Source: Candidatus Rickettsia kotlanii (GTDB taxonomy: Bacteria > Pseudomonadota > Alphaproteobacteria > Rickettsiales > Rickettsiaceae). From it: a DNA stretch of 64,000 bases. Where the stretch lies: NCBI GenBank assembly GCA_030295365.1, contig AP027062.1:20001-84000 (forward strand), read 5' to 3'. Positions 19,135 through 30,942 of this stretch are shown piece after piece. Every line of letters starts with the position of its first letter. Position 1 is the stretch's first letter. Below the pieces are notes generated by a model that was not told where the DNA came from, did not search any database, and saw nothing but the letters and a program-made list of their open reading frames with translations. The position numbers and the translations under genes were made by a program.

Positions 19135-20676
19135 ATGACTAATAGCGTAATTACTCGATTTGCTCCGTCACCAACGGGATTTTTACATATAGGTTCAGCA
19201 AGAACCGCCCTTTTTAATTATTTGTTCGCAAGGCATCATAACGGTAAGTTCTTGCTTCGCATTGAAGACACTGATAAAGAAAGGTCAACTAAAGAAGCGG
19301 TAGAAGCTATATTCTCAGGTCTAAAATGGCTAGGGCTTGATTGGAACGGTGAGGTTATATTCCAGTCTAAACGTAATAATCTTTACAAAGAAGCTGCACT
19401 AAAATTACTGCAAAACGGTAAAGCATATTATTGTTTTACTAGCCAAGAAGAAATAGAAAGACAGCGACAACAAGCTTTAGAAAATAAACAGCATTTTATT
19501 TTTAATAGCGAGTGGCGTGATAAAGATCCATCTATCTATCCTACTGATATTAAGCCGGTAATACGTCTCAAAACTCCAAGAGAGGGTAGCATAACAATTC
19601 ATGACACCTTACAAGGTGAGGTAGTAATTGAAAACTCTCATATAGACGATATGGTACTATTAAGAGCAGACGGCACTGCTACTTACATGCTAGCCGTTGT
19701 AGTAGACGATCATGATATGGGTATAACTCATATTATTAGAGGTGACGATCATTTAACCAATGCAGCAAGACAACTCGCTATTTATCAGGCTTTCGGATAT
19801 GCAGTACCGAGCATGACCCATATACCGTTAATTCATGGAGCAGACGGAGCAAAATTATCCAAAAGGCATGGAGCATTAGGCGTTGAAGCTTATAAGGACA
19901 TGGGATATTTACCGGAAAGTTTATGTAATTATTTACTGCGTCTTGGATGGAGTCACGGCGACGATGAAATTATCTCAATGACTCAGGCTATAGACTGGTT
20001 TAATCTTGATTCACTTGGTAAATCACCTTCTAAGCTTGATTTTGCCAAGATGAATAGCCTTAACGCTCATTACTTAAGAATGCTTGACAATGATAGCTTA
20101 ACTTCAAAGACTGTAGAGATATTAGAACAAAATTATAATAAACTTCTTCGGAAGCTCGCTTATAGGAAGGAATTGGAAGGGAACACGGAACACAGCACCG
20201 CAGCGTATATAGACATACGTGAGGACGCGAGTACCGGATTGACGTACAAATTACCCCTAACAGTAGAGTTGCCAAAGAAGTTTAAGGTTAGTGAGCAGGA
20301 AATAGGCTATATCAAACAAGCAATGCCAAGCTTGTTAGTTAGAAGTGCGACATTACTAGAACTAACACGCCTTGCTCAAATTTATCTAGTAGATTCGCCT
20401 ATCATCTACAACCAAGATTCAAAAGAAATTATAGAAAATTGCGATAAGAATTTAATCAAACAAATTATAGAAAACTTAAGCGAACTTGAGCAGTTTGATA
20501 AGGAATCCGTACAGAATAAATTTAAAGAAATAGCAGCAGCAAACGACTTAAAGCTGAATGACATTATGAAACCGGTAAGAGCTTTAATAACAGGTATGAC
20601 TGCATCACCTAGTGTATTTGAGATTGCAGAAATTTTAGGAAAAGAAAATATTTTAAAAAGGTTAAAAATTATATGA
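19135..20676 (+). CDS. gltX: Glutamyl-tRNA synthetase with in-frame RPE-1 insert
   Basis: This class Ib synthetase of 513 residues charges tRNA-Glu, and by analogy with other alphaproteobacteria probably also tRNA-Gln before amidation. [19 protein letters not shown] carries the HIGH-type motif (16-20); KLSKRHG is the KMSKS equivalent (240-246). The C-terminal part is the helical anticodon domain. Residues about 337-384 are translated RPE-1, in the linker after the catalytic domain. Rickettsiae usually have two gltX genes; only one is here. The stop overlaps the next gene's start (ATGA), indicating translational coupling. Confidence 0.94.
   Translation: MTNSVITRFAPSPTGFLHIGSARTALFNYLFARHHNGKFLLRIEDTDKERSTKEAVEAIFSGLKWLGLDWNGEVIFQSKRNNLYKEAALKLLQNGKAYYCFTSQEEIERQRQQALENKQHFIFNSEWRDKDPSIYPTDIKPVIRLKTPREGSITIHDTLQGEVVIENSHIDDMVLLRADGTATYMLAVVVDDHDMGITHIIRGDDHLTNAARQLAIYQAFGYAVPSMTHIPLIHGADGAKLSKRHGALGVEAYKDMGYLPESLCNYLLRLGWSHGDDEIISMTQAIDWFNLDSLGKSPSKLDFAKMNSLNAHYLRMLDNDSLTSKTVEILEQNYNKLLRKLAYRKELEGNTEHSTAAYIDIREDASTGLTYKLPLTVELPKKFKVSEQEIGYIKQAMPSLLVRSATLLELTRLAQIYLVDSPIIYNQDSKEIIENCDKNLIKQIIENLSELEQFDKESVQNKFKEIAAANDLKLNDIMKPVRALITGMTASPSVFEIAEILGKENILKRLKII
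20145..20288 (+). repeat. RPE-1 inside gltX
   Basis: The encoded peptide has [20 protein letters not shown], then [12 protein letters not shown], nearly identical in pattern to the ubiG insert. The DNA retains CACCGCAGCGTATATAGACA and TACAAATTACCCCTAACAGT. The borders are estimated. Confidence 0.85.
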
Positions 20677-21224
20677 AAGATTGTATAAAAAAAATTGCTT
20701 TTGTTTTTAGTGGATTATTTATAATAACCAGCACTTTTGTTTTGTATAGCATAGGAAATGTCAACGCATCAACAGCACCAAAAAAGTACGGAGCTTGGAC
20801 TTTAAATTGTACTCTTAATAATGAGAAAAAACAACTTTGCTTCTTATCACAACAAATTAACAATCTAGAGACAGATAAGGAAAAGGAAATATTAGCCATT
20901 TATCACATAGGTTATTTCAATGGGGAACAAGAAGAACAGGAATTAAAAATAATAGAAATAGTCCCGTCAAATGTTCAAATTCCGGCAGGTACAATTATTA
21001 ATAGCGGTGACAAACGAATAGCAGCCGGAAAATACGTAAATTGTACAGTAAACGGCTGTCAGGCTTTAGCTATTATTACAAAAGACGATCTAGACATGAT
21101 TTTATCAAACGATAATTATATAGAACTAATTACCGCAGACGGCAAACAAGCTAAAATTTCATTTATAAAAGACGGCTTAAAGGAAGGCCTAAAAGCTTTA
21201 AGTAGAAGTAATGCAAGGATTTAA
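20673..21224 (+). CDS. IalB-like periplasmic protein (invasion-associated locus B family)
   Basis: This 183-residue protein has an N-terminal signal segment (about 7-32), then [12 protein letters not shown] and LCFLSQQI, the family's W-x-C...C pattern. A second cysteine pair in [12 protein letters not shown] suggests two disulfides in the periplasm. The IalB family is widespread in alphaproteobacteria; the Bartonella member affects erythrocyte invasion, but the molecular function is unsettled. It overlaps gltX by 4 nt, so it is translated from the same message. A repeat follows. The family call rests on cysteine spacing and overall pattern. Confidence 0.75.
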   Translation: MKDCIKKIAFVFSGLFIITSTFVLYSIGNVNASTAPKKYGAWTLNCTLNNEKKQLCFLSQQINNLETDKEKEILAIYHIGYFNGEQEEQELKIIEIVPSNVQIPAGTIINSGDKRIAAGKYVNCTVNGCQALAIITKDDLDMILSNDNYIELITADGKQAKISFIKDGLKEGLKALSRSNARI

Positions 21225-21247
21225 GCTTTGTTGCGTGGATACTAAAC

Positions 21248-21340
21248 CGTCATTGCAAGCAACTGAAAGAAGCTTGGCAATCTCAAGATTTTGGTCTGAG
21301 ATTGCTTTGTCAAAATTTTCAATTTTTCCTCGCAATGACG
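21248..21340. repeat. CATTGCGAG-type intergenic repeat
   Basis: It begins CGTCATTGCAAGCAACTGAAAG and ends CGCAATGACG, with GCAATCTCAAGA / TGAGATTGC as the inner pair. Confidence 0.7.
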
Positions 21341-21416
21341 ACTTGGGTATCCGCACAACAAAGCTTTGAGTCGCTTAGCGCATAACCATTCGCTACTAAG
21401 TTGCTTTAAAGCTTAA

Positions 21417-21946
21417 TTAAGCATTGTGATGATGGTTCCCATGTCCAGGTCCTTCACTGCCTAAACTTGCTTCATATTCAAGAACCTATGATTGATGAAA
21501 TACTATGCCAGTATCAGCGACTATCCATCTTTCTAAAAGAACGCGAAATCCTGCTTCTCTTTCCGGAAGAATTATTGAGTAATCCGTAGAAAGATGATCA
21601 GTGATCACATATGTATAACCACGTGTTTTATGTGCCATGGTATAATCCCAATGTATATCTCACCGGCTTTTACTTTATGAACATGATGGTACTTGCTTCC
21701 ATCTCTCCAATCAAATGTTTTGTCAGATGAAAATTGTCACATTTCTGCATAAGAATTTTTCCCTCCTTCCATCTCATTTTTCTGTGAGCTATCCTTTAAC
21801 AACTTTAATTCTTCACAAACTCAAGCCATTGTCTTCGGTAAGGTTACTGCCCCATAATATGGGGGAATACCTAAGACATGCAAAAATTTCTTATCGTACT
21901 CTACTTTATTAGGAGCTATTTTGTGATCAACTAGTTTTTTAGTCAT
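21417..21946 (-). pseudogene. Unrecognised gene with His-rich C-terminus, several stops
   Basis: ATG at 21946 opens MTKKLVDHKIAPNKVEYDKK, continuing HVLGIPPYYGAVTLPKTMA to a first in-frame stop near 21813. The frame resumes with a FDWRDGSKYHHVHKVKAGEIYIG segment. A frameshift leads to VITDHLSTDYSIILPEREAGFRVLLERW, and a further stop precedes the tail EASLGSEGPGHGNHHHNA. The pieces give one protein of about 176 residues. The final His cluster could bind metal. I know no family for it. Confidence 0.6.
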
Positions 21947-22399
21947 AATTTACCCTTAATTTAAATTGTATTGCAATATATAAAAATAGATTAAATAATA
22001 ATCTATCTTTACAATTAACAATGCTTACTAAATTTTTAATACATTACCAGAAGTTATAAACCACTAAAGTGAAAAAAATATTTGAGAATAAATAAAAAAT
22101 GCTTTTCTTTTTATTAAGTTTTACTTAAGACACTAGCTATTATTATAGTAATATATTCAATTTATCATGTTAACAAAAATTAATATTAATGTAATGTAAC
22201 TGTGTAAAAAATCACCAAAATATAATCCTATTTAAAAATCAAGATATAGTTTAACTTGTGCTTAACTATTGATTATCAATAAATTTAAAAAACAAATATT
22301 ATGTTTTGCTAAAATCTTATTAATTTTCTTATAAAAATATTTTATACTAATTGTATGCATATACTCCTTTTAAAAGAAGTTTAAATAATTAGTAGGTTT
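21947..22399. other. AT-rich gene-free spacer
   Basis: About 450 nt, very AT-rich, lies between two pseudogenes facing away from each other. I see no open frame with family resemblance and no recognisable repeat end. Confidence 0.5.
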
Positions 22400-22944
22400 A
22401 TGGAAGATATTGATATTTGGCAGAAAAAAATTTGAGGAAGGTCTTTATTATACTTATAAATATCATGTTGCTCAAATGTGTCAATCAGGGAAGCCTATTA
22501 TTCTCATCCTATAGAAGCTGCAATCATGCTTGCAGATTTTACAGCTCTTGAAGAGCCTAAACTTTGCAAATCATATATGATAAATGTTGCCCTTCTTCAT
22601 GATACTACAGAGGATATAATACTTACAACATACTGATATTAGCAAAATTTTTGATAAGAATATTACCAATAGCGTAGAACGTTTAACAAGAATTAAGCCG
22701 TACGGTAAAATTAGCTCCGGTGAAATGTTAAATTTATTAACCCAAGAACAAAGATATGATATCGCACTTATTAAAGTATTTGATCGCCTACATAATTTAC
22801 AAACTTATAAATGCTAAATCTACGGACAAGGTTTTAGAAACAGTAAAAGAAACTATAGCAAGCTTCTTACTCATAGCAAAAGCAATATTTCAAAAAGTTG
22901 GTTTACGCAATTTCTTTTTTCAACTTCAAAATAATACAAAATAA
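22400..22944 (+). pseudogene. SpoT/RelA HD (ppGpp hydrolase) domain, broken
   Basis: ATG at 22400 starts MEDIDIWQKKI and hits a stop. Frameshifted continuations give a YYSHPIEAAIMLADF motif, NVALLHDTTEDI (the HD residues) and VERLTRIKPYGKI. After another shift, a 62-codon frame ends at 22944. This matches the HD hydrolase domain of RelA/SpoT with at least three lesions. Rickettsiae carry many fragmented spoT copies, and this one is inactive as written. Confidence 0.8.
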
Positions 22945-23076
22945 AAAAATAAATTAAATTTGTACCCAAGATAGAAGCCGTCTTTCATCTTGGACATTCA
23001 TTATTTCAACCTTTTTCCTAAAGGAGTAGGCATATACTTTAGAAAAAAAGAAGTGTATACCAGCTAAAAACTATTT

Positions 23077-23460
23077 TTATATTTCAGCTTCACTGCTCTC
23101 TGCATGATAATGCATCTTATGATCACGTATTTGTACCTCTATTTTATCATTATCCTCAGTTATGATAATAGTATGCAAAGATTGATAGCCGTTTGGTTTA
23201 GGATTAAGAATATAATTTTTAAATTTATCCTTTTCATACTCATAAAGATCATGAACTACTTTTAAAGCTTTATAACATTTCTCTTCATCTATTACCACTA
23301 TGCTTATCACAAAAATATCTGTTAATTCTTCTAACTTTATACCGTTACGATATAATTTATATAAAATTGATATTGGATGTTTGATCCTACCTGTTATTTG
23401 AGCAGCAATATCATGTTTAGATAAATTATGACTTAAATGTTTAATAACCCTTTGAAGCAA
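23077..23460 (-). CDS. Stand-alone RelA/SpoT (p)ppGpp synthetase-domain protein, short
   Basis: This 127-residue protein corresponds to a RelA/SpoT nucleotidyltransferase core. It has GRIKHPISILYKLYR (about 23-37), DIFVISIVV, NPKPNGYQSLHT (about 87-98) and a final EVQIRDHKMHYHAESSEAEI. No HD or TGS domain is attached. In RelA these segments bind ATP and GDP/GTP. The Rickettsia copies are often split, and this one converges on the broken HD piece at 22400. It may be a functional small synthetase or a remnant; the usual N-terminal helices are short. Confidence 0.7.
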   Translation of the reverse strand: MLQRVIKHLSHNLSKHDIAAQITGRIKHPISILYKLYRNGIKLEELTDIFVISIVVIDEEKCYKALKVVHDLYEYEKDKFKNYILNPKPNGYQSLHTIIITEDNDKIEVQIRDHKMHYHAESSEAEI

Positions 23461-24349
23461 AACTACCTCATTTATACTAATCCAGTTAATAGTTATACTT
23501 ACGAATAACTAAACACCAATTAAAGCAATAAATTTGATTAAGTTCTATTAATATTTCTAATTAATTTGCTATTTTTAGTAAATATTAATAAAACCCAGCT
23601 TTAATTAATATTAATAGGAAAAACTAAGTTTGTGGCGAGCTTCGCGCTACCCTATTATTTTATTTTTTATCCTAAATTCACATTACTTAGACTGCTTTTA
23701 GAACCTAATTTTTTAAGTTTGATATATAAATTTTAGTCTTTCTTAATTGTATAAATTATAAGATTTTTTAAAATAAGAATAGTAATTTTTCTAAAACCTT
23801 ACTAATTTTAGTTAGCATAGTTTAACCGACCAAAAGCTAGAAACAGTTATTACTAATTTCTTAAATTAAACGAATATATATATTATAGATTAACCTTGCC
23901 TATAACTGCAACAAGAAATCTATTCTTAATAATTAAAGCGTAAAACCGCTTTAAACCTTTCGATCATCCTATATAAGGCTGTGAACAAAATAACTTTAAT
24001 TGATAATTAAAGAGATTTTTAAACAAAAATTAAATCTTATAATTTGCAGCTAAAAAGAATTTAATGAGCTTTAAAATTACTTTGTTAACAGTCCCATAGG
24101 ATAAATACCAAAGGTTGAGCTATTATAATTAATTAAAAAATACTTGCAAGAAATCCTATATTTTATTTTTTGAGGAAGAGTTTTATTACAAAGTTTATTT
24201 TCAAATTAAGCAAAGAATCGCTTTAAAACCCATTTGTTGCATAAATCAGTTTTTCAGTGCCCTTACTCGACTTAATAATGTGTTGTACTGCACATTGTTA
24301 AAATCGTCATTGCAGAGCAGACATTGTCTGCGTAGCCCAGTTTCTTAAT
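23461..24349. other. Gene-free AT-rich stretch
   Basis: About 890 nt hold no frame I can support. GTGGCGAGCTTCGCGCTACC (about 23631-23650) can form a small hairpin. An 18-mer at 24033-24050 is the exact reverse complement of 8864-8881, suggesting decayed repeats. A partial CATTGCAGAG-type repeat begins near 24305. Confidence 0.45.
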
Positions 24350-24450
24350 TGTCATCCTGCAAGCTTGTAGCAGGATCCAGTTTAAAATGCTAATATTATA
24401 TTTTTAGTTGAGTTGTCTTCTGGATACCGTGGTTAAACCACGATATGACA
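24350..24450. repeat. CCGTGG-type palindromic repeat downstream of groEL
   Basis: TGTCATCCTGCAAGCTTGTAGCAGGATCCAG forms one end and TGGATACCGTGGTTAAACCACGATATGACA the other, around a TA-rich centre. It lies about 117 nt past the groEL stop. Confidence 0.65.
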
Positions 24451-24566
24451 TTGAACAGGTTTTGCAGTCCACGCAACAATGCCTCTTTACAATGAAGGAA
24501 ATGAGCAACACAACAAAACAGGTTTATTAGATCTATTGCATAACCTATCTTATAAGAAATATAGAC

Positions 24567-26240
<1,674 letters not shown>

Positions 26241-26528
26241 TTAATTAATAATACCAAATACGTCGCTTTCTTTCATAACGATCAGTTTTGTGCCCTTAAT
26301 TTCAATTTCGGTGCCTGCCCATTTACCGTATAAAACTTTATCGCCTACTTTTAGCTCTAAAGGATGAATTTCGCCTTTTTGATTACGAATACCATTACCT
26401 ACGGCTACTACTTCGCCTTGCATCGGCTTTTCTTTTGCAGTATCCGGAATAATAATTCCACCTTTAGTTTTTTCTTCTTGTTCGATAGGCTTTATTGCAA
26501 TTCTATCATGTAATGGTTTAAAAGACAT
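26241..26528 (-). CDS. groES: Co-chaperonin GroES (Hsp10)
   Basis: This 95-residue lid of the GroEL cage has [31 protein letters not shown], covering the mobile loop (about 16-32), and ends [10 protein letters not shown] place the start at ATG 26528, because GGAGG lies 6 nt upstream. A longer form from an upstream TTG would translate the Shine-Dalgarno itself. It is the first gene of the groE operon, followed 30 nt later by groEL. Confidence 0.97.
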   Translation of the reverse strand: MSFKPLHDRIAIKPIEQEEKTKGGIIIPDTAKEKPMQGEVVAVGNGIRNQKGEIHPLELKVGDKVLYGKWAGTEIEIKGTKLIVMKESDVFGIIN

Positions 26529-26570
26529 TTTAACCTCCAATAATTATTAAATCTTTAATATGCACATACT

Positions 26571-26600
26571 TATATATGTTTTATTTTTGTTAGTTCAAGG
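26571..26600 (-). promoter_or_regulatory. Likely groE promoter
   Basis: On the minus strand CTTGAAC (26600-26594) precedes a TATATA box (about 26577-26572) by 15-16 nt, about 45 nt before groES. CTTGAA also matches the -35 of sigma-32 promoters, but the CCCCAT-type -10 is absent. Either sigma-70 or a relaxed heat-shock form is possible. Confidence 0.45.
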
Positions 26601-26630
26601 GGTAAGAATAAAAATTTTTTTATTAGAGGT

Positions 26631-28220
26631 CTATTCTTTCTCAAAATCCTCTAAACTAGTGCCGTGTTTAGTTTTACGCCATTTCAAATTCAAAGGGTAG
26701 AAAATTATTTCAAATACTGCTTTATATGAAGCTACAGTATGTAATATAAAATAACTAGCCCATAAGATCAAAGCTACTATATCCTGAAATTTTACTTTCC
26801 CGCTTTTTAAAGAATTTTTTAATCATATATAGAGCTGTACCATATAGATATAAAAGCGAAAAATACTATTAATAAGCCATAAATAATTAATTATAGATTT
26901 TTATTTATAACAATAGAAAATATTATAAAGGGTAAACTCCAAAAATTATAAGTAGATAAGCCGATGAAAATATAAATTGTTATTACTTGCGACAAAGTAA
27001 ACTTTTGGTATTTTTTTGTACTTTAAATACCAAAAATGTTTACAAAAAGCCTTGAATCCAACGTGATCTTTGATTTAGCAAATTACCTAAACTATTCGGA
27101 GCTTCTTTTAGAGTATAGGAATCACGAATAGCTACTTTATAGTTCTGTGAGTCAATTCTTATACCAAGACCGGCATCTTCTGTTACATTATAAACATCCC
27201 ATCTGCCAAGCTTATTTAATATATCCGTTTTAAAATGATTATTATTACTAGTACCCCCAAGAGATGTAGGAAGTTTTAGCAAACTTAATCCTTTCAAGAT
27301 ATATTCAAACCATAAACTATATTCTATATTAAACATTTTGGTTAAAATATTCTCATTTTTATTATAAAAATTAAGCTTAGCTTGAAGACAAGCATATTCT
27401 AGAGGCAAGTTTTTAAACATTGCTAGAGCTTTAAGTAGCTGTTCAGGTTTATCTTCAGCATCATATACTACTAGATACTCGCCACGTGAATATTCTAGAG
27501 CACAATTAAGGGCTTTCAGCTTAGTGTTTGGTAGACTTTTTGGAACAGATATAACATGAAAATAAGACGATAAATTATATAACACTATTTCTTTAATCAT
27601 CAAATAATTGTCATCTTCGATAATAATTTTAACGCCTAGCTTATCTTTTGGACAATTAATTAATGAAATATTTTTAATTATTGACCTTAACTTACTTAAT
27701 TTTTTATATAACGATACTAAAACTGTATAAACCGGTAAAGCTTTCTGCTCATTTTGAAAAATTTGTGATTCCACCGAATGATTTTTAGTACTACTTGTTT
27801 TGTGAAGCGATTCTACCTCTGTCATCCCGCAACTTGATCGCGGGATCCAGTTAAAAATACTAATATTAGTATTTTTAATTATTTTCTGAATACCGTGAAA
27901 CCACGGTATGACACCGGATACACTTTTCAATCCATATAACCCCACCGAAGGTGATTATCTTACTGTCCTTATAAATAACAGAGATTTTAAAATATTGTGC
28001 AAACAATAGCTTATATTATTAGCAACATAAAATAAAACCGGCAGATAAATCAATGTGGCTATAAACACGACGAAAAATATTATTATTTTATTGGTATAAT
28101 TAATATTCTTAGCAATAATCGGTCCAACTTTAAATTCAAGAACATATTTTGCTTTGATACTAGTTAAATAGGCGAGATTTTTTCTAATAATTTATAAAAA
28201 TAATATCTCTTGATCAGCAT
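26631..28220 (-). pseudogene. Family 2 glycosyltransferase, membrane type, multiply disrupted
   Basis: Pieces run from ATG 28220 (MLIKRYYFYKLLEKI) through a membrane span (IIIFFVVFIATLIYLPVLFY) and a stop near 27960. A long frame of 302 codons (27040-27945) carries the catalytic core PVYTVLVSLYKK, VYDAEDKPE (DxD), GGTSNNNHF, NVTEDAGLG and QRSRWIQG (QxxRW). Further shifted frames give C-terminal spans and SYKAVFEIIFYPLNLKWRKT, ending at TAG 26631. The layout fits cellulose-synthase-like processive transferases. A palindromic repeat (27820-27913) is read through in frame in the middle. It probably once made a surface polysaccharide. Confidence 0.8.
27820..27913. repeat. CCGTGG-type palindromic repeat inside the glycosyltransferase remnant
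   Basis: The ends TGTCATCCCGCAACTTGATCGCGGGATCCAG and ACCGTGAAACCACGGTATGACAC flank a palindrome with TTAAAAATACTAATATTAGTATTTTTAA. It is open in the frame of the transferase, adding about 31 codons before the catalytic domain. Confidence 0.7.
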
Positions 28221-28489
28221 TATAGCTCTAAAAATATTATTACTAAACAATATTTTTAGATCATTTATAGCAGTTTTGTATTACCATGAACATCTTCATA
28301 TATACAATAACCATTCACTACATAGGCTTGTATATAAGAATAATTATAAATTTTAATATAAGAAATATTGCTTATTAGCGGCAATATTCTATTTTCATAT
28401 ATAATATATCAATCATTAATTATCGATAATTGCTTCTTCGGTCATAGCTTTTAAACTATTAGCTTGTTTTTTACCTAATAAGTTTTATC

Positions 28490-29360
28490 TCTGATTATCT
28501 GTAATATTATATCTTCATTTATACATCTAACCATGCTGAAAAACTTATACCTGATATTTTATATTGCTTATTTGAAAGACTCTGATCCCAAAAATAACCG
28601 ATTTGAGCAGTTAACAAGTTTCTATTCTCTTTACCAAAATTAATTATCTTTGCAATTCCTAACTGCTCATAAACTGAACTATTATATATAGCCATAATTT
28701 TGCCGAGTATGGTATTTTGTAAAACTTGTAAGCATTATGCCATTTTAAATTTAATCCCTTCACAAGTAGAAAAACTATAATACATCTTCTTAGAACTAAT
28801 ATTAATTGAATATCAAAAGCTAAATATATTTTGATTAAAAATAGTAACAAGGCGGATATTTTTAGACATTCCCATTAGTAAAGATATCTCGCCTAAAAAA
28901 TCTTCTTTAAGTTTTTTACTCTTACTGATTAAAATTTTAGGCTGAGCCGCAATAACAAAATTTTTATCTTTAAATAGCTTCCTTTAAATAGCTTCAATTT
29001 ATAGTAAATAGAAGCATCCGTGCTTATGTTTTTTTCATTCAAAAATTTATCTTCTTTGTACAAAAAATGTACTCCAATATTTTGATTATCGGTAATACCG
29101 TATTCTACAGTACTACTTACAAAGTGCTCTCATATTGATCAGAGGATAATTCTACTATCTTCTGCTCTAATCTTTTTATTTGTCGTAAGATTTTTGCATG
29201 CAGACTCGGCTGATCTCTTACTTTTTTGAGGCATCCCCATAGATAAGCTACTCTTGCTATTATATATAAAACGGCTTCTTCTCTTTGCTTTTTCTCGTTT
29301 TTTGATACCTTATTAACTTTATTACCCCCTACAATATATCTATATCTTCCCTACTCTAAC
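28490..29360 (-). pseudogene. Putative outer-membrane/beta-barrel gene remnants
   Basis: Minus-strand fragments in shifting frames share strand-like amphipathic character. The most upstream, 29117 to about 29360, is a coil-like frame with an RQIKRLEQKIVELSSDQ segment. Next comes STVEYGITDNQNIGVHFLYKEDKF, then FVIAAQPKILISKSKK and FLGEISLLMGMSKN. The last is MAIYNSSVYEQLGIAKI leading to LTAQIGYFWDQS (about 28507-28692). Alternating patterns and EYGITDNQNIG-like turns suggest an outer-membrane barrel, located upstream of the glycosyltransferase as in glycan-export loci. The assignment is tentative. Confidence 0.35.
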
Positions 29361-29580
29361 AACCATACCAAAGCATGTACCTTATTAATATCAAAAATAA
29401 TTATAAGGCATACTAAACAATAATATAATCTTAATACCATAGCCGCTTAAATTTAAAAAATATACTATGATGGCAATCATAAATTGAGTAGAGAGCTAGG
29501 TTAAAAATTTTTAATTGAAGTAGTATATGGAATATTATAGTAATGATTTTATAACTTAAAATTCATTCAAAGAGGAAAAT

Positions 29581-29850
29581 ATGAACAATCCAAAATATAG
29601 AACTATTACTTTTACCGAAGAAAGTAGAACAGCAAATATTAATATATCCCCTGATAAAATAACCATTGGAGCTAATCAGCGTGTTACGTTTGAAAGCCTA
29701 GGCAATGTTGCGGAATTAATCTTAGAACTACATAGTAGTGTTAAAGTAACAGATCTTAATCATAAGGTATTTATAAATAATACCAATCGAGATAAGATAA
29801 TTATATTATCAGGTGAACATATTGCTTTTAATGATAATTCATACGCTTAA
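29581..29850 (+). CDS. Hypothetical protein, 89 residues
   Basis: It has a good ribosome site (AGAGGAAA, 5 nt before ATG) and an intact frame. The composition is beta-rich with repeated short hydrophobic strands (RTITFTE, TANINISP, RVTFESL, KIIILSGEHIAF) and many Asn/Thr. No signal peptide, membrane span or known motif is present. It stands alone between the decayed surface-gene region and a repeat. I do not recognise a family, but it looks like a real small gene. Confidence 0.55.
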   Translation: MNNPKYRTITFTEESRTANINISPDKITIGANQRVTFESLGNVAELILELHSSVKVTDLNHKVFINNTNRDKIIILSGEHIAFNDNSYA

Positions 29851-29896
29851 TAAATACGTTATTCGCGCGGAAGATTGGTTGTGTGGATACATTGCA

Positions 29897-29972
29897 CCGT
29901 CATTGCGAGGAGTAAAGCGATACAGCAATCCAGAGAAATAATAAAAAAATGTTATAAATTATTGCAATGACG
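29897..29972. repeat. CATTGCGAG-type repeat, short copy
   Basis: It starts CGTCATTGCGAGGAGTAAAGCG and ends ATTGCAATGACG. The middle is shorter than in other copies, consistent with internal deletion. Confidence 0.65.
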
Positions 29973-29998
29973 GGAAAACTGACCCACTTAGCAACTTT

Positions 29999-30718
29999 CT
30001 AAGATCCAAGCAGTACCTGATTTTGTAGTTTAAATAATTCCGCAGCTCCGCCTTTAGCAAGTTTTAACATTGCTAAAAACTGCTCTTCGGAAAAAGGATT
30101 TTTCTCTGCCGTGCCTTGTACTTCGATTAAATTACCGTTACCTGCAAACACAAAATTACTATCCACGTCCGCATCACTATCTTCTAAATAATCCAAATCT
30201 AGTACCGCCTCACCTTTATATATACCACAAGAAATAGCCGCAATTTGACTAATTAACGGGTTTACCTTCAAAACTCTCTTTTTCATCAAGGACCTAATAG
30301 CTAGGTGCAATGCTACGTAGCTCCCTGTTATTGCTGCAGTTCTAGTACCACCGTCAGCATTAATAACATCACAATCTATGATAAATTGCCTCTCGCCGAG
30401 TTTCTTCACGTCAATTACACATCGCATCGCCCTACCTATTAAACGCTGTATCTCTTGCGTTCTTCCGCCTTGTTTTCCGAATGTCGTTTCTCTTTTAATA
30501 CGCTGTGATGTAGAACCGGGAAGCATACCGTACTCGGCAGTAATCCAACCTTGATTTTGTCCCCTCAAGAATGGCGGTACGGTAGTTTCACAAGTAGCAC
30601 TACACATGACATGTGTATTACCAATTTTAATAAGACATGAACCTTCCGCATTAATAAGCGGGGATAATTCTAATGAAATAGGACGTAATTGGTTGCTTTT
30701 TCTTCCTGACTGTCTCAT
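29999..30718 (-). CDS. rph: Ribonuclease PH
   Basis: This 239-residue phosphorolytic exoribonuclease trims 3' ends of tRNA precursors. [20 protein letters not shown] is the family start. [21 protein letters not shown] (about 88-97), [18 protein letters not shown] (about 114-131) and [17 protein letters not shown] (phosphate/metal site) are intact. Length is typical, so unlike some laboratory E. coli the C-terminus is not frameshifted. It is divergent from grpE, a frequent alphaproteobacterial neighbour. Promoter not resolved. Confidence 0.96.
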   Translation of the reverse strand: MRQSGRKSNQLRPISLELSPLINAEGSCLIKIGNTHVMCSATCETTVPPFLRGQNQGWITAEYGMLPGSTSQRIKRETTFGKQGGRTQEIQRLIGRAMRCVIDVKKLGERQFIIDCDVINADGGTRTAAITGSYVALHLAIRSLMKKRVLKVNPLISQIAAISCGIYKGEAVLDLDYLEDSDADVDSNFVFAGNGNLIEVQGTAEKNPFSEEQFLAMLKLAKGGAAELFKLQNQVLLGS

Positions 30719-30771
30719 AATACAATTTGTGCTCCATAAGTAAAAATAAATAGTAGACGAAGTTTAATTTG

Positions 30772-30832
30772 GAAAAGAGTAAGGCGTTTCATATTGTTGG
30801 ACCGCAGCGTACATCAACATACGTGAGGATCA
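30772..30832. repeat. Truncated RPE-1 fragment
   Basis: ACCGCAGCGTACATCAACATACGTGAGGAT matches the core of RPE-1 (compare ubiG and gltX). The rest of the element is missing or diverged. It lies between rph and grpE. Confidence 0.6.
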
Positions 30833-30942
30833 AAAAATATAAAACAACAAAACTAATTTTTCAAATTAAACGAGTATACCATTGAAAAAATTTTTATTAT
30901 ATCTATATACATCTCAAAAAAGAACATAAATGTATAAATAAT

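Noticed and set aside
16603-21340. Repeated CATTGCGAG blocks as a possible CRISPR array
   Set aside because: The copies are kilobases apart, diverged and palindromic, with no regular spacers and no cas genes.
26529-26540. Longer GroES from an upstream TTG
   Set aside because: It would translate the GGAGG ribosome site; GroES normally begins at the ATG.
28659-28850. 63-codon minus-strand frame, hydrophobic
   Set aside because: It belongs to a different frame from the barrel-like remnants, has no ribosome site, and lies in decayed DNA.
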